Source: an uncultured Porphyromonadaceae bacterium
GTDB taxonomy: Bacteria; Bacteroidota; Bacteroidia; Bacteroidales; Muribaculaceae
Assembly: GCA_947177685.1 (NCBI GenBank)
Contig: CAMWVE010000022.1
Span: forward strand, 1-45,315
Direction of reading: 5' to 3'
Length of the DNA: 45,315 nt
The translations under genes and the position numbers were made by a program. The notes beneath the pieces are model-generated. The model saw only the letters and a list, made by a program, of their open reading frames with translations, did not search any database and was not told where the DNA came from. This document shows, piece after piece, positions 24,425 to 35,002 of this stretch (positions are counted from its first letter, which is position 1; each line of letters starts with the position of its first letter).

Positions 24425-25342
24425 CTACTGAATTATTTTCTTTGAATTGTAGTCCCTCAGGTTTTCCCTAAGTTCTGTTGGTGTAACTCCAAACCATCGC
24501 TTTACTGTTTTCCCGAAGAAAGCAAGCGAAGAATATCCCAGTCTATTGGCTACTTCTTTTATTGACAGGGCAGAATTTCTGAGATGACAGGTTATATCAA
24601 TCTTAGCATATTCCCTTATCCATTCCGATGCTGACCGTCCACTGCTTTCCCTGCAAATTTTGGAAAGGTATTTAGGGGTTATATTCAATTGTCGCGCATA
24701 CCATTCAACCTCTCTGGGGCGGATGGGTGTGGTAGAAAGAAGTGTGATGAACTCCTTATACAGTTTTTCAATCCGAGAGACTCCCTCTGTTTCCTGCTCA
24801 TAACCTAAGTTTTGAATACCCTCAAAAAGCTCACATATACACACTTTTGTAAGAGATAGCAACGTCTGTGACAAAAGATGAGTTATGGTTTGTGCGGCTG
24901 CTTTGCTCTGTATTTTTGACACATAACAGTTGATATTGTCGAAATTATCTTCAGGCAATCTTAGAACCTGCTCGGATCTTAGACGCAATGAATAAAGATA
25001 TAACGAATTATCTTTCACAAGATCTATAGCCCTGTTTGTCGAGCTTATGAAAAGGGCGCCCTTAAGATTCTCAACTTCAATCCTACCGTCAATCGTGTCA
25101 CCGGGGAAAAACAACATAATATCTCCGGCTGTCAACTGATGTTTAACTCCCCTGATGGTTATCCCTACGCTTCCTTCTTTGACTATTCCAGCCATGAAAA
25201 CATCATCGCTGATCGTATGGTCGCCACAAAGCTCAACGCCATGTTCCGGCACAAACAACAGTCCGTCAACTATCTTGACGGATTTCCTAAATATATTTGC
25301 TGCTTTTGCAAACGTAAGAATATCCTTATCTTCTGCTATCAT
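24425..25342 (-). CDS. AraC-family transcriptional regulator
   Basis: 305 residues. The N-terminal ~160 residues form a cupin-like sensing domain (VGITIRGVKHQLTAGDIMLFFPG). The C-terminal ~95 residues have two helix-turn-helix units, LNITPKYLSKICRESSG and SIKEVANRLGYSSLAFFGKTVKRWFGVTPTEL. Position between the TolC-family and MBL genes in one operon (11 bp after the first, 2 bp before the second) implies that it controls the operon and responds to the exported compound. No operator could be assigned. Confidence 0.92.
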   Translation of the reverse strand: MIAEDKDILTFAKAANIFRKSVKIVDGLLFVPEHGVELCGDHTISDDVFMAGIVKEGSVGITIRGVKHQLTAGDIMLFFPGDTIDGRIEVENLKGALFISSTNRAIDLVKDNSLYLYSLRLRSEQVLRLPEDNFDNINCYVSKIQSKAAAQTITHLLSQTLLSLTKVCICELFEGIQNLGYEQETEGVSRIEKLYKEFITLLSTTPIRPREVEWYARQLNITPKYLSKICRESSGRSASEWIREYAKIDITCHLRNSALSIKEVANRLGYSSLAFFGKTVKRWFGVTPTELRENLRDYNSKKIIQ

Positions 25343-25353
25343 GGAGTTATTTA

Positions 25354-26685
25354 CTAACGGCCGGTGTCAATCATATATTTAGTTATTTCAACCTGATAAT
25401 TACCCACGGCTTCGATATATTGGTCATGCGCACTCCTATATAGCGTCTGACTCTTCAACAGGTCGGTTACGGTTATTGTTCCTGCCTTATAGTATAACTC
25501 GTTCAGCCGTAAATTTTCAGATGCCTGCTCTATGGACTGTTCAGCAACCTCAATCTGCCTGAATGAAGTCCGGACATTGTTCCAGCCATTATTCATTTTG
25601 ACCATCAGCAGTTCTGAGGCATCTGAAAGATTATTGCGTGCTACCTGAAGGTTAAGCTTGCTTCTTTTGATGGCATGAGACCCTCCCCACCATTCGCTCA
25701 CCGGAATAATCACAGTAGCAAAAAGAGTGCCGTTATTGTGCCATTGTTTTGCAAGATTGCTTTCAGAAAAACCTGCACCGATGGCTACTTTGGGCAGATT
25801 GGCTCCCAATGTCATACGTTTGGCAATCTCAGCAGCACGCACACCTTGTGAGAGCAATTGGTAATCGACAGTAGAGCTGAGGGCTTCATTCGGGTTTATG
25901 TAGATACCGGGGTCAAGAGCAATTTTATTTTCCGGTGTAATCCTTTCGGCGATATCTACAGGTTCAACACCAAGTCCTACATACTGAGCCAGCAATGATG
26001 ACAATACATTTATGCCGTTTGCAAGCTTAATTGAGTCAGTCACCACCTCATTGTGTCTCAGCTTTACTTCCAACAAATCATTAGGCAACACTACTCCGGC
26101 TCTGACCGAAACCTCCACCTGATATTGCAATGTATCCAGAAGATTAATCACCGTAAGAACGGTTTGCTGCTTTGCCTTAAGCATAGCTAACTGCCAGTAA
26201 TATTGCTCAACAGTCCGGCGAACCTGATCAGCGCTCTGACGTGATTGCAATTCCGCAACTGCCTCTCCTATCTCTGTCAACTTATTGGCATTGACAATCT
26301 CACCACCCATAAAGACCGGCTGAACAAGACTCGCCCCTACGGATATACCTTTTTTTAGCAGCGTGAAATCCTGATCAAAATCCAAGACACCACCATCAGT
26401 GATGCCGGGAATTGGAGGCACCGGTATCTCTCCCTTGAAATTGTGCTGGAGCAGCCCGTGATTGGTTGTAAACGCAACAGAACCTAACGAAATATTGGGG
26501 AAATATTTTGTGAAAGCCTCTTTTCTTGTCTCATGGGAGGCTTTACTCATAAGACCGGCATTGCGGATGGCTACATTGTTTTCCAACGCCAGTGCCCGAC
26601 ACTCGTCAAGCGTCAGGATGCGTTGAGCTGATATCCCAAAGGAAACAGCCAAGCATATTAATGTTGTTATTACATATCTTTTCAT
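25354..26685 (-). CDS. TolC-family outer-membrane efflux protein
   Basis: 443 residues. A signal peptide (MKRYVITTLICLAVSFGISA) is followed by two OEP repeats: LTLDECRALALENNVAIRNAG (~24-44) opens the first and the second begins near ~240. Long alpha-helical segments form the periplasmic tunnel. It completes the tripartite pump with the adaptor and the RND permease. Its ATG overlaps the RND stop by four bases (ATGA). Confidence 0.92.
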   Translation of the reverse strand: MKRYVITTLICLAVSFGISAQRILTLDECRALALENNVAIRNAGLMSKASHETRKEAFTKYFPNISLGSVAFTTNHGLLQHNFKGEIPVPPIPGITDGGVLDFDQDFTLLKKGISVGASLVQPVFMGGEIVNANKLTEIGEAVAELQSRQSADQVRRTVEQYYWQLAMLKAKQQTVLTVINLLDTLQYQVEVSVRAGVVLPNDLLEVKLRHNEVVTDSIKLANGINVLSSLLAQYVGLGVEPVDIAERITPENKIALDPGIYINPNEALSSTVDYQLLSQGVRAAEIAKRMTLGANLPKVAIGAGFSESNLAKQWHNNGTLFATVIIPVSEWWGGSHAIKRSKLNLQVARNNLSDASELLMVKMNNGWNNVRTSFRQIEVAEQSIEQASENLRLNELYYKAGTITVTDLLKSQTLYRSAHDQYIEAVGNYQVEITKYMIDTGR

Positions 26686-29600
26686 TGTTCTGCGTTCTTA
26701 AGTTTTTGCGTTTTCCAATATAGAACCGGAATTATGGTGACGATAAAGAAGAATGTGATGAGTGTGCCCCAGAATATGACAGTTCCCATCGGCATCCATA
26801 GGGGACTTTTTCCAAGAATCATTGGTATTACACCCATCGAAGCCGCTATGGAAGTCAGGAATATAGGTCTCATTCTTCGTTTGGCAGCTTCCAGAATGGA
26901 GTCCCTGATGTTCATATTCTCGCCGGTCTGCAAATCTTCGGCAAAGTCAAACATCACTATTACGTTTCTGACCAGAATACCTATCAGACTGATAATGCCG
27001 AGAGTACAGGTTATCGAGAAGGCGACTCCTCCAATCCAAAGTCCAACTCCGGCACCCGGAATACAGAAGATAATGCAGAAGAGAAACAACAGTGTAAGAC
27101 GCACATTTTTGTAATGTACCAGAAGTATGATGAATATTATGACAATTGCTAAAAGCAGCGCAGCAATAATCTGAGGCATCAATGTTCCGGTATTTTCCAC
27201 TTCGCCACCGTATGAAATACTTACGCTTTCCGGAACATCATGTGTGGCAATCTTGTTCTGCAAGGCTTTCGTGACGTCCACCGTATTATACTCATAGGGA
27301 ACTCCGGCAGTCAGATAGAGTGTCTTGACTCCGTTAAGATGACTTATCTCTCCGATTGACAATGACGGCACCACCTCTGCCATCTGACTCAAAGGAGCGT
27401 TCTCTACTCCCATGATAGGCACAAGACCGTTTTCAAGATCGTATGCCGTTGACTTATCAGCAGTTGGTGTTCGGACTACGATATCCTTTGCGTAAGTCCC
27501 GTCCCAAATCGTAGCCACTGACATACCTTTGCCATAGCGCATTCCCAAATTCAACTCAAGGGCTCCCGTACTCATGCCCAAACGTGACATCATTGCCGGA
27601 TCAGGCTTAACTAATGTTGCGACCGTAGGCAGGTCAAGTGACGAACGGACAATGCTGAGTTTTTCATCGCGCTGCATGATAGCCTGAATGGTATCGGCTA
27701 CTTTACGGATCTCAGTCATGTTTTCACCGCTGACCCTGACTTCGACCGGGAATTTTGCATTGCTGTAACTCAGCTGCTTAAACCGGATTACCGCTTCAGG
27801 GAAATATGCCTCATATTTTGAGGTATATTCATGCAGGATTGCTTCAGTATCCTTGTTTGACTTTGTATTAACAATAAACTGTGCGAAGTTCGGTCCGCCC
27901 ACCTGAGGCGCATAGGTTGCCTGAAAACGCGGCGAAGCGCACCCGTGGAAATTGGCGATTGAGACAACTCGTTCATCTTTGGATAGAATAGCCTCAAGTG
28001 AATCGGCTATCTCACTGGTACGTTCCAGTGCCGTGCCTGTCGGAAGATTTATTTCAACCGCAAACTGATTTCGCTCGGCAATGGGCATCATCTGCACAGG
28101 ACGATTGGCAAGCATCCATATACCGATGCCGACAAGGACAGTGCAGATTACGGTAAGCATAACCGGATGTCTGAAACACCATTCTATCAGTTTATCGTAG
28201 GACCCTTGTAACAATTCAAGGACAGATTTGTGCTTCCTCTTTACCGATTTCTGATACATAGCGGCAGCTTTCGCAGGCTTTATGAATGAATACTGCAGGA
28301 ATGGTATGTGAAGCGTGGCAATGACAAATGAACTTACCAGTATTATTGTGATTGCCCAAGGGAAGTCAAGTAGGAAATCGTGGATTGTACCTGTGGTTGT
28401 AAGAAGAAATGGGAAAAAGGTAACAGAAATTGCCAATGTCGCGGAAACCAGAGCCTTCAAAAAGATTGAAGCGCTCTTGACAGTGGCAGTTTTAGGGTCG
28501 ACACCATCCGCAAGTTGCTCAACATAATTGTCTATGATTACAACGGAGTCATCCACAATCAATCCTAAAGAAACGATCATACATGCCAGAGTCACTGTAT
28601 TCAATTCAAATCCGAAAGCATAGAAGATTCCGATAGCCACAAAAATTGTGATGGGAATCTGTGTAGCCGCCACGATTGCCACCCTCAAAGGCAGCAATAT
28701 CATGATAGCCAATATAACTGCAACGATAGCGATAAGCAGTTCACGCATAAAGTCCCAGACGCTGTTGTTGACAACCTCAGGCTGATTAGTGATTTTGAAC
28801 AATGTAACGTCATCGGGTATGGATGACTCAAAGCTTTCAATCTTCTCGTCAACCATCTCACCCATTTCCACAACATTGTTTCCGGCTTTCATCTCGATAC
28901 TGAGAAGCAGGCACTTGACACCATTGTTAGTGATGTAGCTGTCAGGCTCCGGATATTCTGTCTTGATATCCGCCACGTCACGCAGCCTTACGGTCTGTCC
29001 CGAAGGAAGCGACATGATGAAAAGATCTTCAAGCTCCTTTACGGTGGTGACAGGCTTCTGCACATAAATAGGCGAAGTGTATTTGTCGGACCGCACATTT
29101 CCTCCGGTTGACTTAAATCCCTGAGCCATCAGGGTGGCGGAAATAACCTTATCATCAATGGCATATTTGCTTAATCGCTCGGGATCGACAATAACCGCAA
29201 TCTGCTCATTCTGCATACCGCTTACCGTCATCGTGCCGATACTCGGAATGGTCCGGAGCCTTTCGGTCAGGCGGTCCATATAATCCTTAAGTTCCCTATA
29301 TGTCTTTGACTCGCTCTGCATTGTAAGGAGAATCGAAGATGTCTCTCCGAAATTTGAAATAAGCTTCATGCCCAGCACACCGGGAGGAAGACTCATCTTC
29401 AAATCATTCAGACCCATATTGAACTTCGCCCATAACTGGTCGGAATCATACACGTCATCATCAAGTTCAATAAAAGTCATGACCCGTCCGTTCGTCGCGT
29501 TGGAACGGGTCTTTGACTTGTTTACTTCCTTGAATGAGAATATGTAATCCTCCATAGGTTTCATCACCTGATCTTCCATTTCCTTGGAGTTCGCACCGGG

Positions 29601-29693
29601 ATAGACGGCTACCAACACCCCCTCTCTGATGGTTATCTCAGGAAATTCGTTCTTGTTCATCTTGTCAAGAGCGAAAATGCCGAACAGAGTCAT
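26682..29693 (-). CDS. RND efflux permease (AcrB family), 5' end frameshifted
   Basis: 1003 residues are in frame from ATG 29693. They contain the RND permease hallmarks: two large periplasmic loops, the GLIVDDSVVIIDNYVE segment in TM4 with the paired aspartates used for proton transfer, and GIISLIGILVRNVIVMFDFA in the second half. The family N-terminus (positively charged tail plus the start of TM1) is missing. It is encoded just upstream at 29696-29797 in another frame, ending MLVSG-stop, while this frame resumes with MTLFGIFALDKMNKNEFPE. Inserting one T restores the expected VSG-L-MTLFG. Stop and restart overlap as TAATG, so reinitiation might give a pump lacking half of TM1. Either a real mutation or a sequencing error. 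Confidence 0.9.
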   Translation of the reverse strand: MTLFGIFALDKMNKNEFPEITIREGVLVAVYPGANSKEMEDQVMKPMEDYIFSFKEVNKSKTRSNATNGRVMTFIELDDDVYDSDQLWAKFNMGLNDLKMSLPPGVLGMKLISNFGETSSILLTMQSESKTYRELKDYMDRLTERLRTIPSIGTMTVSGMQNEQIAVIVDPERLSKYAIDDKVISATLMAQGFKSTGGNVRSDKYTSPIYVQKPVTTVKELEDLFIMSLPSGQTVRLRDVADIKTEYPEPDSYITNNGVKCLLLSIEMKAGNNVVEMGEMVDEKIESFESSIPDDVTLFKITNQPEVVNNSVWDFMRELLIAIVAVILAIMILLPLRVAIVAATQIPITIFVAIGIFYAFGFELNTVTLACMIVSLGLIVDDSVVIIDNYVEQLADGVDPKTATVKSASIFLKALVSATLAISVTFFPFLLTTTGTIHDFLLDFPWAITIILVSSFVIATLHIPFLQYSFIKPAKAAAMYQKSVKRKHKSVLELLQGSYDKLIEWCFRHPVMLTVICTVLVGIGIWMLANRPVQMMPIAERNQFAVEINLPTGTALERTSEIADSLEAILSKDERVVSIANFHGCASPRFQATYAPQVGGPNFAQFIVNTKSNKDTEAILHEYTSKYEAYFPEAVIRFKQLSYSNAKFPVEVRVSGENMTEIRKVADTIQAIMQRDEKLSIVRSSLDLPTVATLVKPDPAMMSRLGMSTGALELNLGMRYGKGMSVATIWDGTYAKDIVVRTPTADKSTAYDLENGLVPIMGVENAPLSQMAEVVPSLSIGEISHLNGVKTLYLTAGVPYEYNTVDVTKALQNKIATHDVPESVSISYGGEVENTGTLMPQIIAALLLAIVIIFIILLVHYKNVRLTLLFLFCIIFCIPGAGVGLWIGGVAFSITCTLGIISLIGILVRNVIVMFDFAEDLQTGENMNIRDSILEAAKRRMRPIFLTSIAASMGVIPMILGKSPLWMPMGTVIFWGTLITFFFIVTIIPVLYWKTQKLKNAEQ

Positions 29694-29797
29694 TAACCCG
29701 AGACCAGCATTACAACACTATGGTATCGGAAGCCCCACTTTACAATAGGGGAAAGATTTACAGGGGGATTGTCCTGATTACTATTAACCTCTGCCAT
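29693..29797 (-). pseudogene. Detached N-terminal fragment of the RND permease gene
   Basis: ATG 29797 begins 34 codons reading MAEVNSNQDNPPVNLSPIVK then WGFRYHSVVMLVSG, stopping at TAA (29693-29695). This is the usual N-terminus and the first half of TM1 of an RND pump. It starts 3 nt after the stop of the adaptor gene, exactly where the permease start is expected. A single-base loss near 29693-29695 explains the break. Confidence 0.85.
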
Positions 29798-29800
29798 AGT

Positions 29801-30838
29801 TTACTTATTTATGGATTCAACCCCCATGCCCTCACTTATTTTCTGCATACCTTTGACGATAACCTTATCCCCTAAAGACAGACCGCTTTTGATTATCACC
29901 CCATTATTGGTGTAGTCACCCAAGGTAACTAATCTCTTTACACTTTTGCCATCTTCTTCAAGCCACACAAAACATTGATTATTGGCGTCAAGCAGAACAG
30001 CATTTACAGGCACTACCATAGCTTGCTGAGTCTGGTTTATCGATAAAGTCACATTGCAAAGCATCCCCGGAAGCATTTTCTTGTCCGGATTAGGACATGA
30101 GAACTTTATAGTATATGTCCTTGACAAGGGATCCGCTACAATACCCTTATCTGACAGTTTTGCCACGGCGGCAAAATTTTCCAATGCACCGACCGTGATA
30201 TAAGCCTCAGTGTCGTTGGAAATAGAAGCTATCTCATCTTCTGAAACCGAGATGCTGATTTTAACCGGATTTATTTCCACAAGATTGACTACCGGCACGC
30301 CGGGTGCCATCGTATTACCCACATCCGCGATTTTTTTTGAAACATATCCACTCGTCGGAGCATAGATTTTTGAATCATTCAGTGTGTTTCGTGCTATCTG
30401 AGCAGCAGATTTAGCCGATTTCAGGGAATTCTCCACCTCAACCCATTTCATATCTGTGATCGCAGAAGCATCATGCAGCATTTTCATTCTGTCATAAGTA
30501 TCCTGAGCCGTTGCTAAAGTCGCTTCGGCTATACGGAGGTTGCTTTCAAGAGATGAAGCATCGACTTCGCCTATAAATTGACCTTTACTTACAAACTGCC
30601 CCTCTTGAACAGCCAGTTTCGTGAGTGTTCCGGGTATTTTGAAACTCAGCACCGTACCTGACGACTCTTCTATAACACCACTATAAGATCTACCCTCGGT
30701 AACAGGTGTTTCCACTAACGTCAAGGTTTCAACCCTGACAGGAGCCGTTTGCCTCTCTTGTTTATCATGGCTACAGGAACATAAGACTAATGCTCCAAAA
30801 ACAACACATGATATTAAAGTTTTATTGCCAAATTTCAT
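29801..30838 (-). CDS. RND efflux periplasmic adaptor (membrane fusion) lipoprotein
   Basis: 345 residues. The lipoprotein signal ends LVLCSC. The HlyD/AcrA-like order is clear: lipoyl half (SFKIPGTLTKLAVQEGQFVSKGQFIGEVD, ~50-80, given here as a span), an alpha-helical hairpin (~80-140), the second lipoyl half (NDSKIYAPTSGYVSKKIADVG), a beta-barrel, and the C-terminal MP domain. It bridges the inner-membrane permease and the TolC-type channel. It is the first gene of the operon, with a -7-like TAAATTTG (30867-30874) just upstream. Confidence 0.92.
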   Translation of the reverse strand: MKFGNKTLISCVVFGALVLCSCSHDKQERQTAPVRVETLTLVETPVTEGRSYSGVIEESSGTVLSFKIPGTLTKLAVQEGQFVSKGQFIGEVDASSLESNLRIAEATLATAQDTYDRMKMLHDASAITDMKWVEVENSLKSAKSAAQIARNTLNDSKIYAPTSGYVSKKIADVGNTMAPGVPVVNLVEINPVKISISVSEDEIASISNDTEAYITVGALENFAAVAKLSDKGIVADPLSRTYTIKFSCPNPDKKMLPGMLCNVTLSINQTQQAMVVPVNAVLLDANNQCFVWLEEDGKSVKRLVTLGDYTNNGVIIKSGLSLGDKVIVKGMQKISEGMGVESINK

Positions 30839-30866
30839 AATTCACAGAATATAAGTTTTTAAACTG

Positions 30867-30874
30867 CAAATTTA
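30867..30874 (-). promoter_or_regulatory. -7 element of the efflux operon
   Basis: TAAATTTG on the minus strand, 29 nt before the adaptor ATG. A weak -33 (CTG, 30894-30896) lies at nearly the right spacing; such a poor -33 suits an activator-dependent promoter. Confidence 0.5.
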
Positions 30875-30959
30875 CGAAATTACTTCGGCAGAACAGTAGT
30901 TAATATTGCGCTATGTATAGTATAAAATTCACCACAACTCTGCCGGACAGTGTGGGTGA

Positions 30960-30998
30960 TAAAACAAAAATCGCTGAAACTGTATTAGTTTCAGCGAT
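30960..30998 (-). terminator. Strong hairpin terminator without an assigned gene
   Basis: ATCGCTGAAAC (30970-30980) and GTTTCAGCGAT (30988-30998) form a perfect 11-bp stem with a 7-nt loop. On the minus strand TTTTTGTTTT follows. Confidence 0.75.
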
Positions 30999-31326
30999 CC
31001 GTGGCATTCTGCCTTTTTGTCTGGTGACCCCGGAGAGGTTGTTTTTTTATCGTTGTAACTAAGTAGTATTCAAGATATTGTAATGCCATCAATCCGTTTG
31101 TTCACGAATTGCACACGGCATTATTTCAATAATCTTACCCATTGTTCCATTAGGGCATTACAATGTTAATGTTTTTTGCCTATTTTCAAGTGCTTGGAAC
31201 ATTAAAAACTGTCATAATAGAGCATGGTTGTAAGGTGTGTGACATTCCAGTAATATTGTCTTGGATTATTCTTCTTGGGAATTGGTGATGACAATTTTAT
31301 TATAATATTTAGTATTTAAAATTGTC
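30999..31326. other. Gene-free region rich in inverted repeats
   Basis: No credible coding frame. ATTGTAATGCC (31077-31087) pairs with GGCATTACAAT (31155-31165), and ATGACAATTTTA (31288-31299) pairs with TAAAATTGTCAT (31317-31328). No TAnnTTTG box was found on either strand inside it. Confidence 0.5.
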
Positions 31327-31365
31327 ATTTAAAAATATAGGCCTGCCATCACTGCAAGCCTATAT
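31327..31365 (-). terminator. Terminator after the GH3 gene
   Basis: ATATAGGC (31335-31342) and GCCTATAT (31358-31365), with extra pairing in the loop. On the minus strand TTTTAAATG follows. It ends the utilization-locus transcript 38 nt past the GH3 stop. Confidence 0.7.
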
Positions 31366-31402
31366 CATACCTATTCAAACCTTCTTTACCTTAGGAAATA
31401 TT

Positions 31403-33724
31403 TTACTTATTCGGGGTTGCCCATTTATATGTGTCGTTACAAGCAATGTCCATTACACTGGTGCCGGCTTGCATACGGAACTGTCCCTTTTCAAGAACCC
31501 ACTTGCCGTCGTAGTCCACGAATGCGAGGTCGCTGGCTTTGATTGGCAAGGTCACAGTTTTGGTTTCACCGGGTTTGAGTTCGACTTTTTCAAACGCACG
31601 CAGTCGACGATTGTCAGGGGTCAGAGATGCCACCATATCACGGCTGAAAAGCATCACAACTTCCTTACCGGTGCAATTACCGGTATTGGTGACATCGATT
31701 GTGAAAACGAGGTCATCATTGACACCAAATTCAAATTTTGAGCAGCGAAGATTGTCATACTTGAAAGTGGTATAACTGAGTCCATAGCCAAAGGGCCACT
31801 GCACCGATACTACCGCATCGTAGTCGTAAGCACCTTCCATTTTATCCATTTCCTCGCTCACACGATAATCGTAGGTGGTGAGCTCTGCCTGATGGCGTGG
31901 GTAAGTATAGGGCATTTTGCCACTCGGATTGGTATCACCGGCAAGAATGTTGGCAAGTGCGTCACCACCGAAGTTTCCGGGGAGCAAAATGTTGACTATT
32001 GCATTTGCCAAAGGCTCAATATCACTGATGATGCGCGGACGTCCGCCGTTGAGAATCAACACAACAGGTTTGCCTGTCGCTGCAAGTGCTTTCACAAGAT
32101 TGCGCTGGTTCTCAGAAACAGCAAGATCAGACAGGTTTCCCGGGGTCTCGCAATACGAGTTTTCGCCTATGCAAGCGACAATGACATCGACATTTGACGC
32201 GGCTGCCACTGCCTTTTCAATCTCAGGCTCATTTTCCTCGTGATAGGCACCTTCTGCAGGATAAGTGACACCCTGTTCAAGAACGATATTCTTTTTACCA
32301 AACTTGTTTACCAATGCCTTGTAGATGGTATTGTATTTCGAGGCGAAACGGTCAGTCAGATGTCCCTGCCATGAATAGCTCCAACCGCCGTTAAGACAAC
32401 GCATTGAGTTGGCATTAGGTCCAGTCAGCAGAATCTTTGTGCCTTTCTTCAACGGAAGGATTCCGCCTTTGTTTTTGAGCAGAATCTCCGATTCCTCAGC
32501 AGCCTGAAGTGCGGCACTCTCATGACGGTCACAGGCGAAGTCGGCATAGTCTTTAGGGTAGGTATTGGGAGTGTCGAACAAGCCAAGGCGATATTTAAGG
32601 CGCAGAACACGACGTGCCGCATCGTCAATACGCTCCTGCGATACGCGACCTTCATTTACGAGTTCTTTTAGCAGAGTACAGAAATTCAGGTCGTATGGCT
32701 CCATTGACATATCGATTCCGGCATTGATAGCCATTTCGATAGCCTCTTTTTTGTCGTGAGCCACATACTCGCGGGTATAGAGGTTATTGATGTCTGCCCA
32801 GTCGGTCACAATCATTCCGTCCCAGTTCAGGTCCTCCTTGAGCCACTTTGTGAGCAGCTCGTTGTTGGCGTGAACAGGGCGACCGTTGATTGAGCCGCTG
32901 TTGACCATTACTGTCAATGCCCCGGCCTCGATGCAGGCACGGTAAGGCTCAAAAAACTTCTCGCGGAGATCGGACGGCGAAATATATGCCGGTGTGCGGT
33001 CTTTACCTGTACGGGGAGCACCGTAGCCGAGATAATGCTTAACCGAGGTGGCGATATTATGTCGGCCTACCTTATTCGGGTTATCACCCTGAAAACCTTT
33101 GACCTGCTGAGCTCCCATGATGGCATTGACCAGTGGGTCTTCCCCGTAGTTTTCCCATACACGGCTCCAACGCGGGTCGCGGGTAAGGTCAACGGTAGGA
33201 GAATATGTCCATGGGCAGTTGGCAGCGCGGGTTTCGTATGCGGTGATTTCCGCTGCTCTACGAGCCAACGTAGGGTTAAACGATGCACCTACATTTATGT
33301 TCTGAGGGAACAGCACTCCGCCGAGAGTGTAGGTCGTACCGTGATTCTGGTCGAGACCATAGATACAAGGGATGCCTATTTCTTTCATTGACACCTCCTG
33401 TATCTGACCAATCAGCTTTTCCCATTTTGCCGGAGTCTGTGCTGTCGGTCCGCCCGGGGCATTCAGAACAGAGCCTACCTTATACACGGCGATAGCCTCA
33501 TGAAGCTTCTGAGGGTCGAGAAAGAACTCACCGTCTTTCCAGTCGCCGAGCACATCAATGGAAAGTTCGGTCATTTGACCGATTTTCTCGTCAAGACTCA
33601 TTTTAGACAATGTGCGTTCCACAGCCGCCTCAATATCAGGGTCGGAGGGAATCGCCGCTCCGGCAGCCTGCATTGAACAGGCTGCTGAAGTGACGGCTAA
33701 AAATGTCATTACGTGTTTCAACAT
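31403..33724 (-). CDS. Glycoside hydrolase family 3 beta-glucosidase
   Basis: 773 residues. The N-terminal export signal (~1-20) might be read as lipoprotein (SAAC). GH3 N-terminal domain: [11 protein letters not shown] (~122-132), [23 protein letters not shown] (~175-197, given as a span), [10 protein letters not shown] and the nucleophile Asp308 in [10 protein letters not shown]3 C-terminal domain ~420-620, then a fibronectin-III-like domain ([25 protein letters not shown]) to the end. It splits beta-linked glucose oligosaccharides produced by the GH16 enzyme. It is the last gene of the locus, 1 nt after the binding-protein stop. Confidence 0.93.
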   Translation of the reverse strand: MLKHVMTFLAVTSAACSMQAAGAAIPSDPDIEAAVERTLSKMSLDEKIGQMTELSIDVLGDWKDGEFFLDPQKLHEAIAVYKVGSVLNAPGGPTAQTPAKWEKLIGQIQEVSMKEIGIPCIYGLDQNHGTTYTLGGVLFPQNINVGASFNPTLARRAAEITAYETRAANCPWTYSPTVDLTRDPRWSRVWENYGEDPLVNAIMGAQQVKGFQGDNPNKVGRHNIATSVKHYLGYGAPRTGKDRTPAYISPSDLREKFFEPYRACIEAGALTVMVNSGSINGRPVHANNELLTKWLKEDLNWDGMIVTDWADINNLYTREYVAHDKKEAIEMAINAGIDMSMEPYDLNFCTLLKELVNEGRVSQERIDDAARRVLRLKYRLGLFDTPNTYPKDYADFACDRHESAALQAAEESEILLKNKGGILPLKKGTKILLTGPNANSMRCLNGGWSYSWQGHLTDRFASKYNTIYKALVNKFGKKNIVLEQGVTYPAEGAYHEENEPEIEKAVAAASNVDVIVACIGENSYCETPGNLSDLAVSENQRNLVKALAATGKPVVLILNGGRPRIISDIEPLANAIVNILLPGNFGGDALANILAGDTNPSGKMPYTYPRHQAELTTYDYRVSEEMDKMEGAYDYDAVVSVQWPFGYGLSYTTFKYDNLRCSKFEFGVNDDLVFTIDVTNTGNCTGKEVVMLFSRDMVASLTPDNRRLRAFEKVELKPGETKTVTLPIKASDLAFVDYDGKWVLEKGQFRMQAGTSVMDIACNDTYKWATPNK

Positions 33725-33725
33725 A

Positions 33726-34982
33726 TTAGCGAAGTGTTACGAGGTCTACATAGTAACCATGTCCGACGCAGATGAATCCCGCCTGCTCCTGAATCATATC
33801 AAGAGCCTCTTTTGTCAGTGTGATTTCTGCGACACCGTCAGTTGAGAATTCGATTGTTCCTGTTCCGGGAAGGTCATTCCACCATACGGTAGTGGTGCGA
33901 AGCTGATGATATTCAGCGGTAGGTTCTACCGAATAGTGAATTGACATTACAGCACCCGGTTTAATGCCTGCAAACACATCCATGCCGATAAGGTTGAAGG
34001 TCTTGTTAGGATTGTCATCGGGGAAATCCCATGATACATAGTGGTGTCCTGACCACAAGGTCTGCTGAGATGACATAACCACTGATGTGGCGGTCTCAAC
34101 CTGACCGTTCTTGTAGAACTGAACTTCTGCACCATCATTCATAACCCCCGACATGGGATACTCTCCATCTTCGAGAGCCGGAGCAGAGAAGCTGATTGCA
34201 GTTGAAGTCTTTTCGGTGAAATCAGAAATCTTGGTTCCTCCGATTTCAAGAGAAGCCACTCTGTCGAGATTGATACCGGTAAGTGTTGTTGTAGCGCCCG
34301 AGATAATGCGGTCAGCACCTGAAGTAATGAGAGCGGAAGAGCTTACAGTCACTTTATTTGCACCGAAATTCATACCCTCGGCATCAATGAGCTCAAGTCT
34401 GAAAGTACCATTAACGGCATTTGCAGGAACGGTATATGTGAGAACATCATTGCCGTCTTTAGTAGAATAGACAACAGGAATCGGTTCAGAATCTCCGATA
34501 GTGATTGATTTCACCGAGCTGAGATTGCGACCGTAAAGTACAGCGTTCTGTCCGGGAGCGACAATGCGTTCAAAGGATACTTCAGATGCCCATGGATCAC
34601 TATCCAACGGATTGACGTTGATGATGCCTTCGCGTGAAGTTGATTTACCCTGAGTGGTTGTGACAACAACCTTCATCTCGTATTTACCTGCGGGGAGAGG
34701 CATATCAATAGCCTTTCCTGTTGCAGTCTGTTCTCCGTCGATATACCATGTCACATCAACATAGTCAGCCGGTGTCACGGTAAGTTCCATAGCGAAATTT
34801 GCATCGCGGCTAATGTTGGCTACTACGGGCAACTGTCCATTATTTCGGTCAGGGAAAGTCGGTGCCAGAATATGGGGCTCGTCATCCGGACCTGCCACAG
34901 AGAACGGCTCGTCGCTGCTGCATGATGCAAGCATGACGCTTACCGGCAGCAATGTCAAAATTGTCTTATATATAAATTTCAT
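33726..34982 (-). CDS. Surface glycan-binding lipoprotein with IPT/TIG-like domains
   Basis: 418 residues. The lipobox LASC at ~18-21 shows a surface lipoprotein. An N-terminal immunoglobulin-like/PKD domain (~45-125) is followed by two IPT/TIG-like repeats ([20 protein letters not shown] and [20 protein letters not shown]). A C-terminal ~130-residue module rich in Trp ([24 protein letters not shown]) is the probable glycan platform. Position between SusD and GH3 matches the SGBP-B component of beta-glucan loci. It is expected to bind polysaccharide at the cell surface; it has no catalytic motif. Confidence 0.82.
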   Translation of the reverse strand: MKFIYKTILTLLPVSVMLASCSSDEPFSVAGPDDEPHILAPTFPDRNNGQLPVVANISRDANFAMELTVTPADYVDVTWYIDGEQTATGKAIDMPLPAGKYEMKVVVTTTQGKSTSREGIINVNPLDSDPWASEVSFERIVAPGQNAVLYGRNLSSVKSITIGDSEPIPVVYSTKDGNDVLTYTVPANAVNGTFRLELIDAEGMNFGANKVTVSSSALITSGADRIISGATTTLTGINLDRVASLEIGGTKISDFTEKTSTAISFSAPALEDGEYPMSGVMNDGAEVQFYKNGQVETATSVVMSSQQTLWSGHHYVSWDFPDDNPNKTFNLIGMDVFAGIKPGAVMSIHYSVEPTAEYHQLRTTTVWWNDLPGTGTIEFSTDGVAEITLTKEALDMIQEQAGFICVGHGYYVDLVTLR

Positions 34983-35002
34983 TGTAGTTTCTTTTTATGT
35001 TA

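Noticed and set aside
31020..31040. Short stretch whose reverse complement (CCTCTCCGGGGTCACCA) resembles a tRNA 3' end
   Set aside because: No T-loop, anticodon arm or 5' acceptor strand follows; too short to call a tRNA remnant or attachment site.
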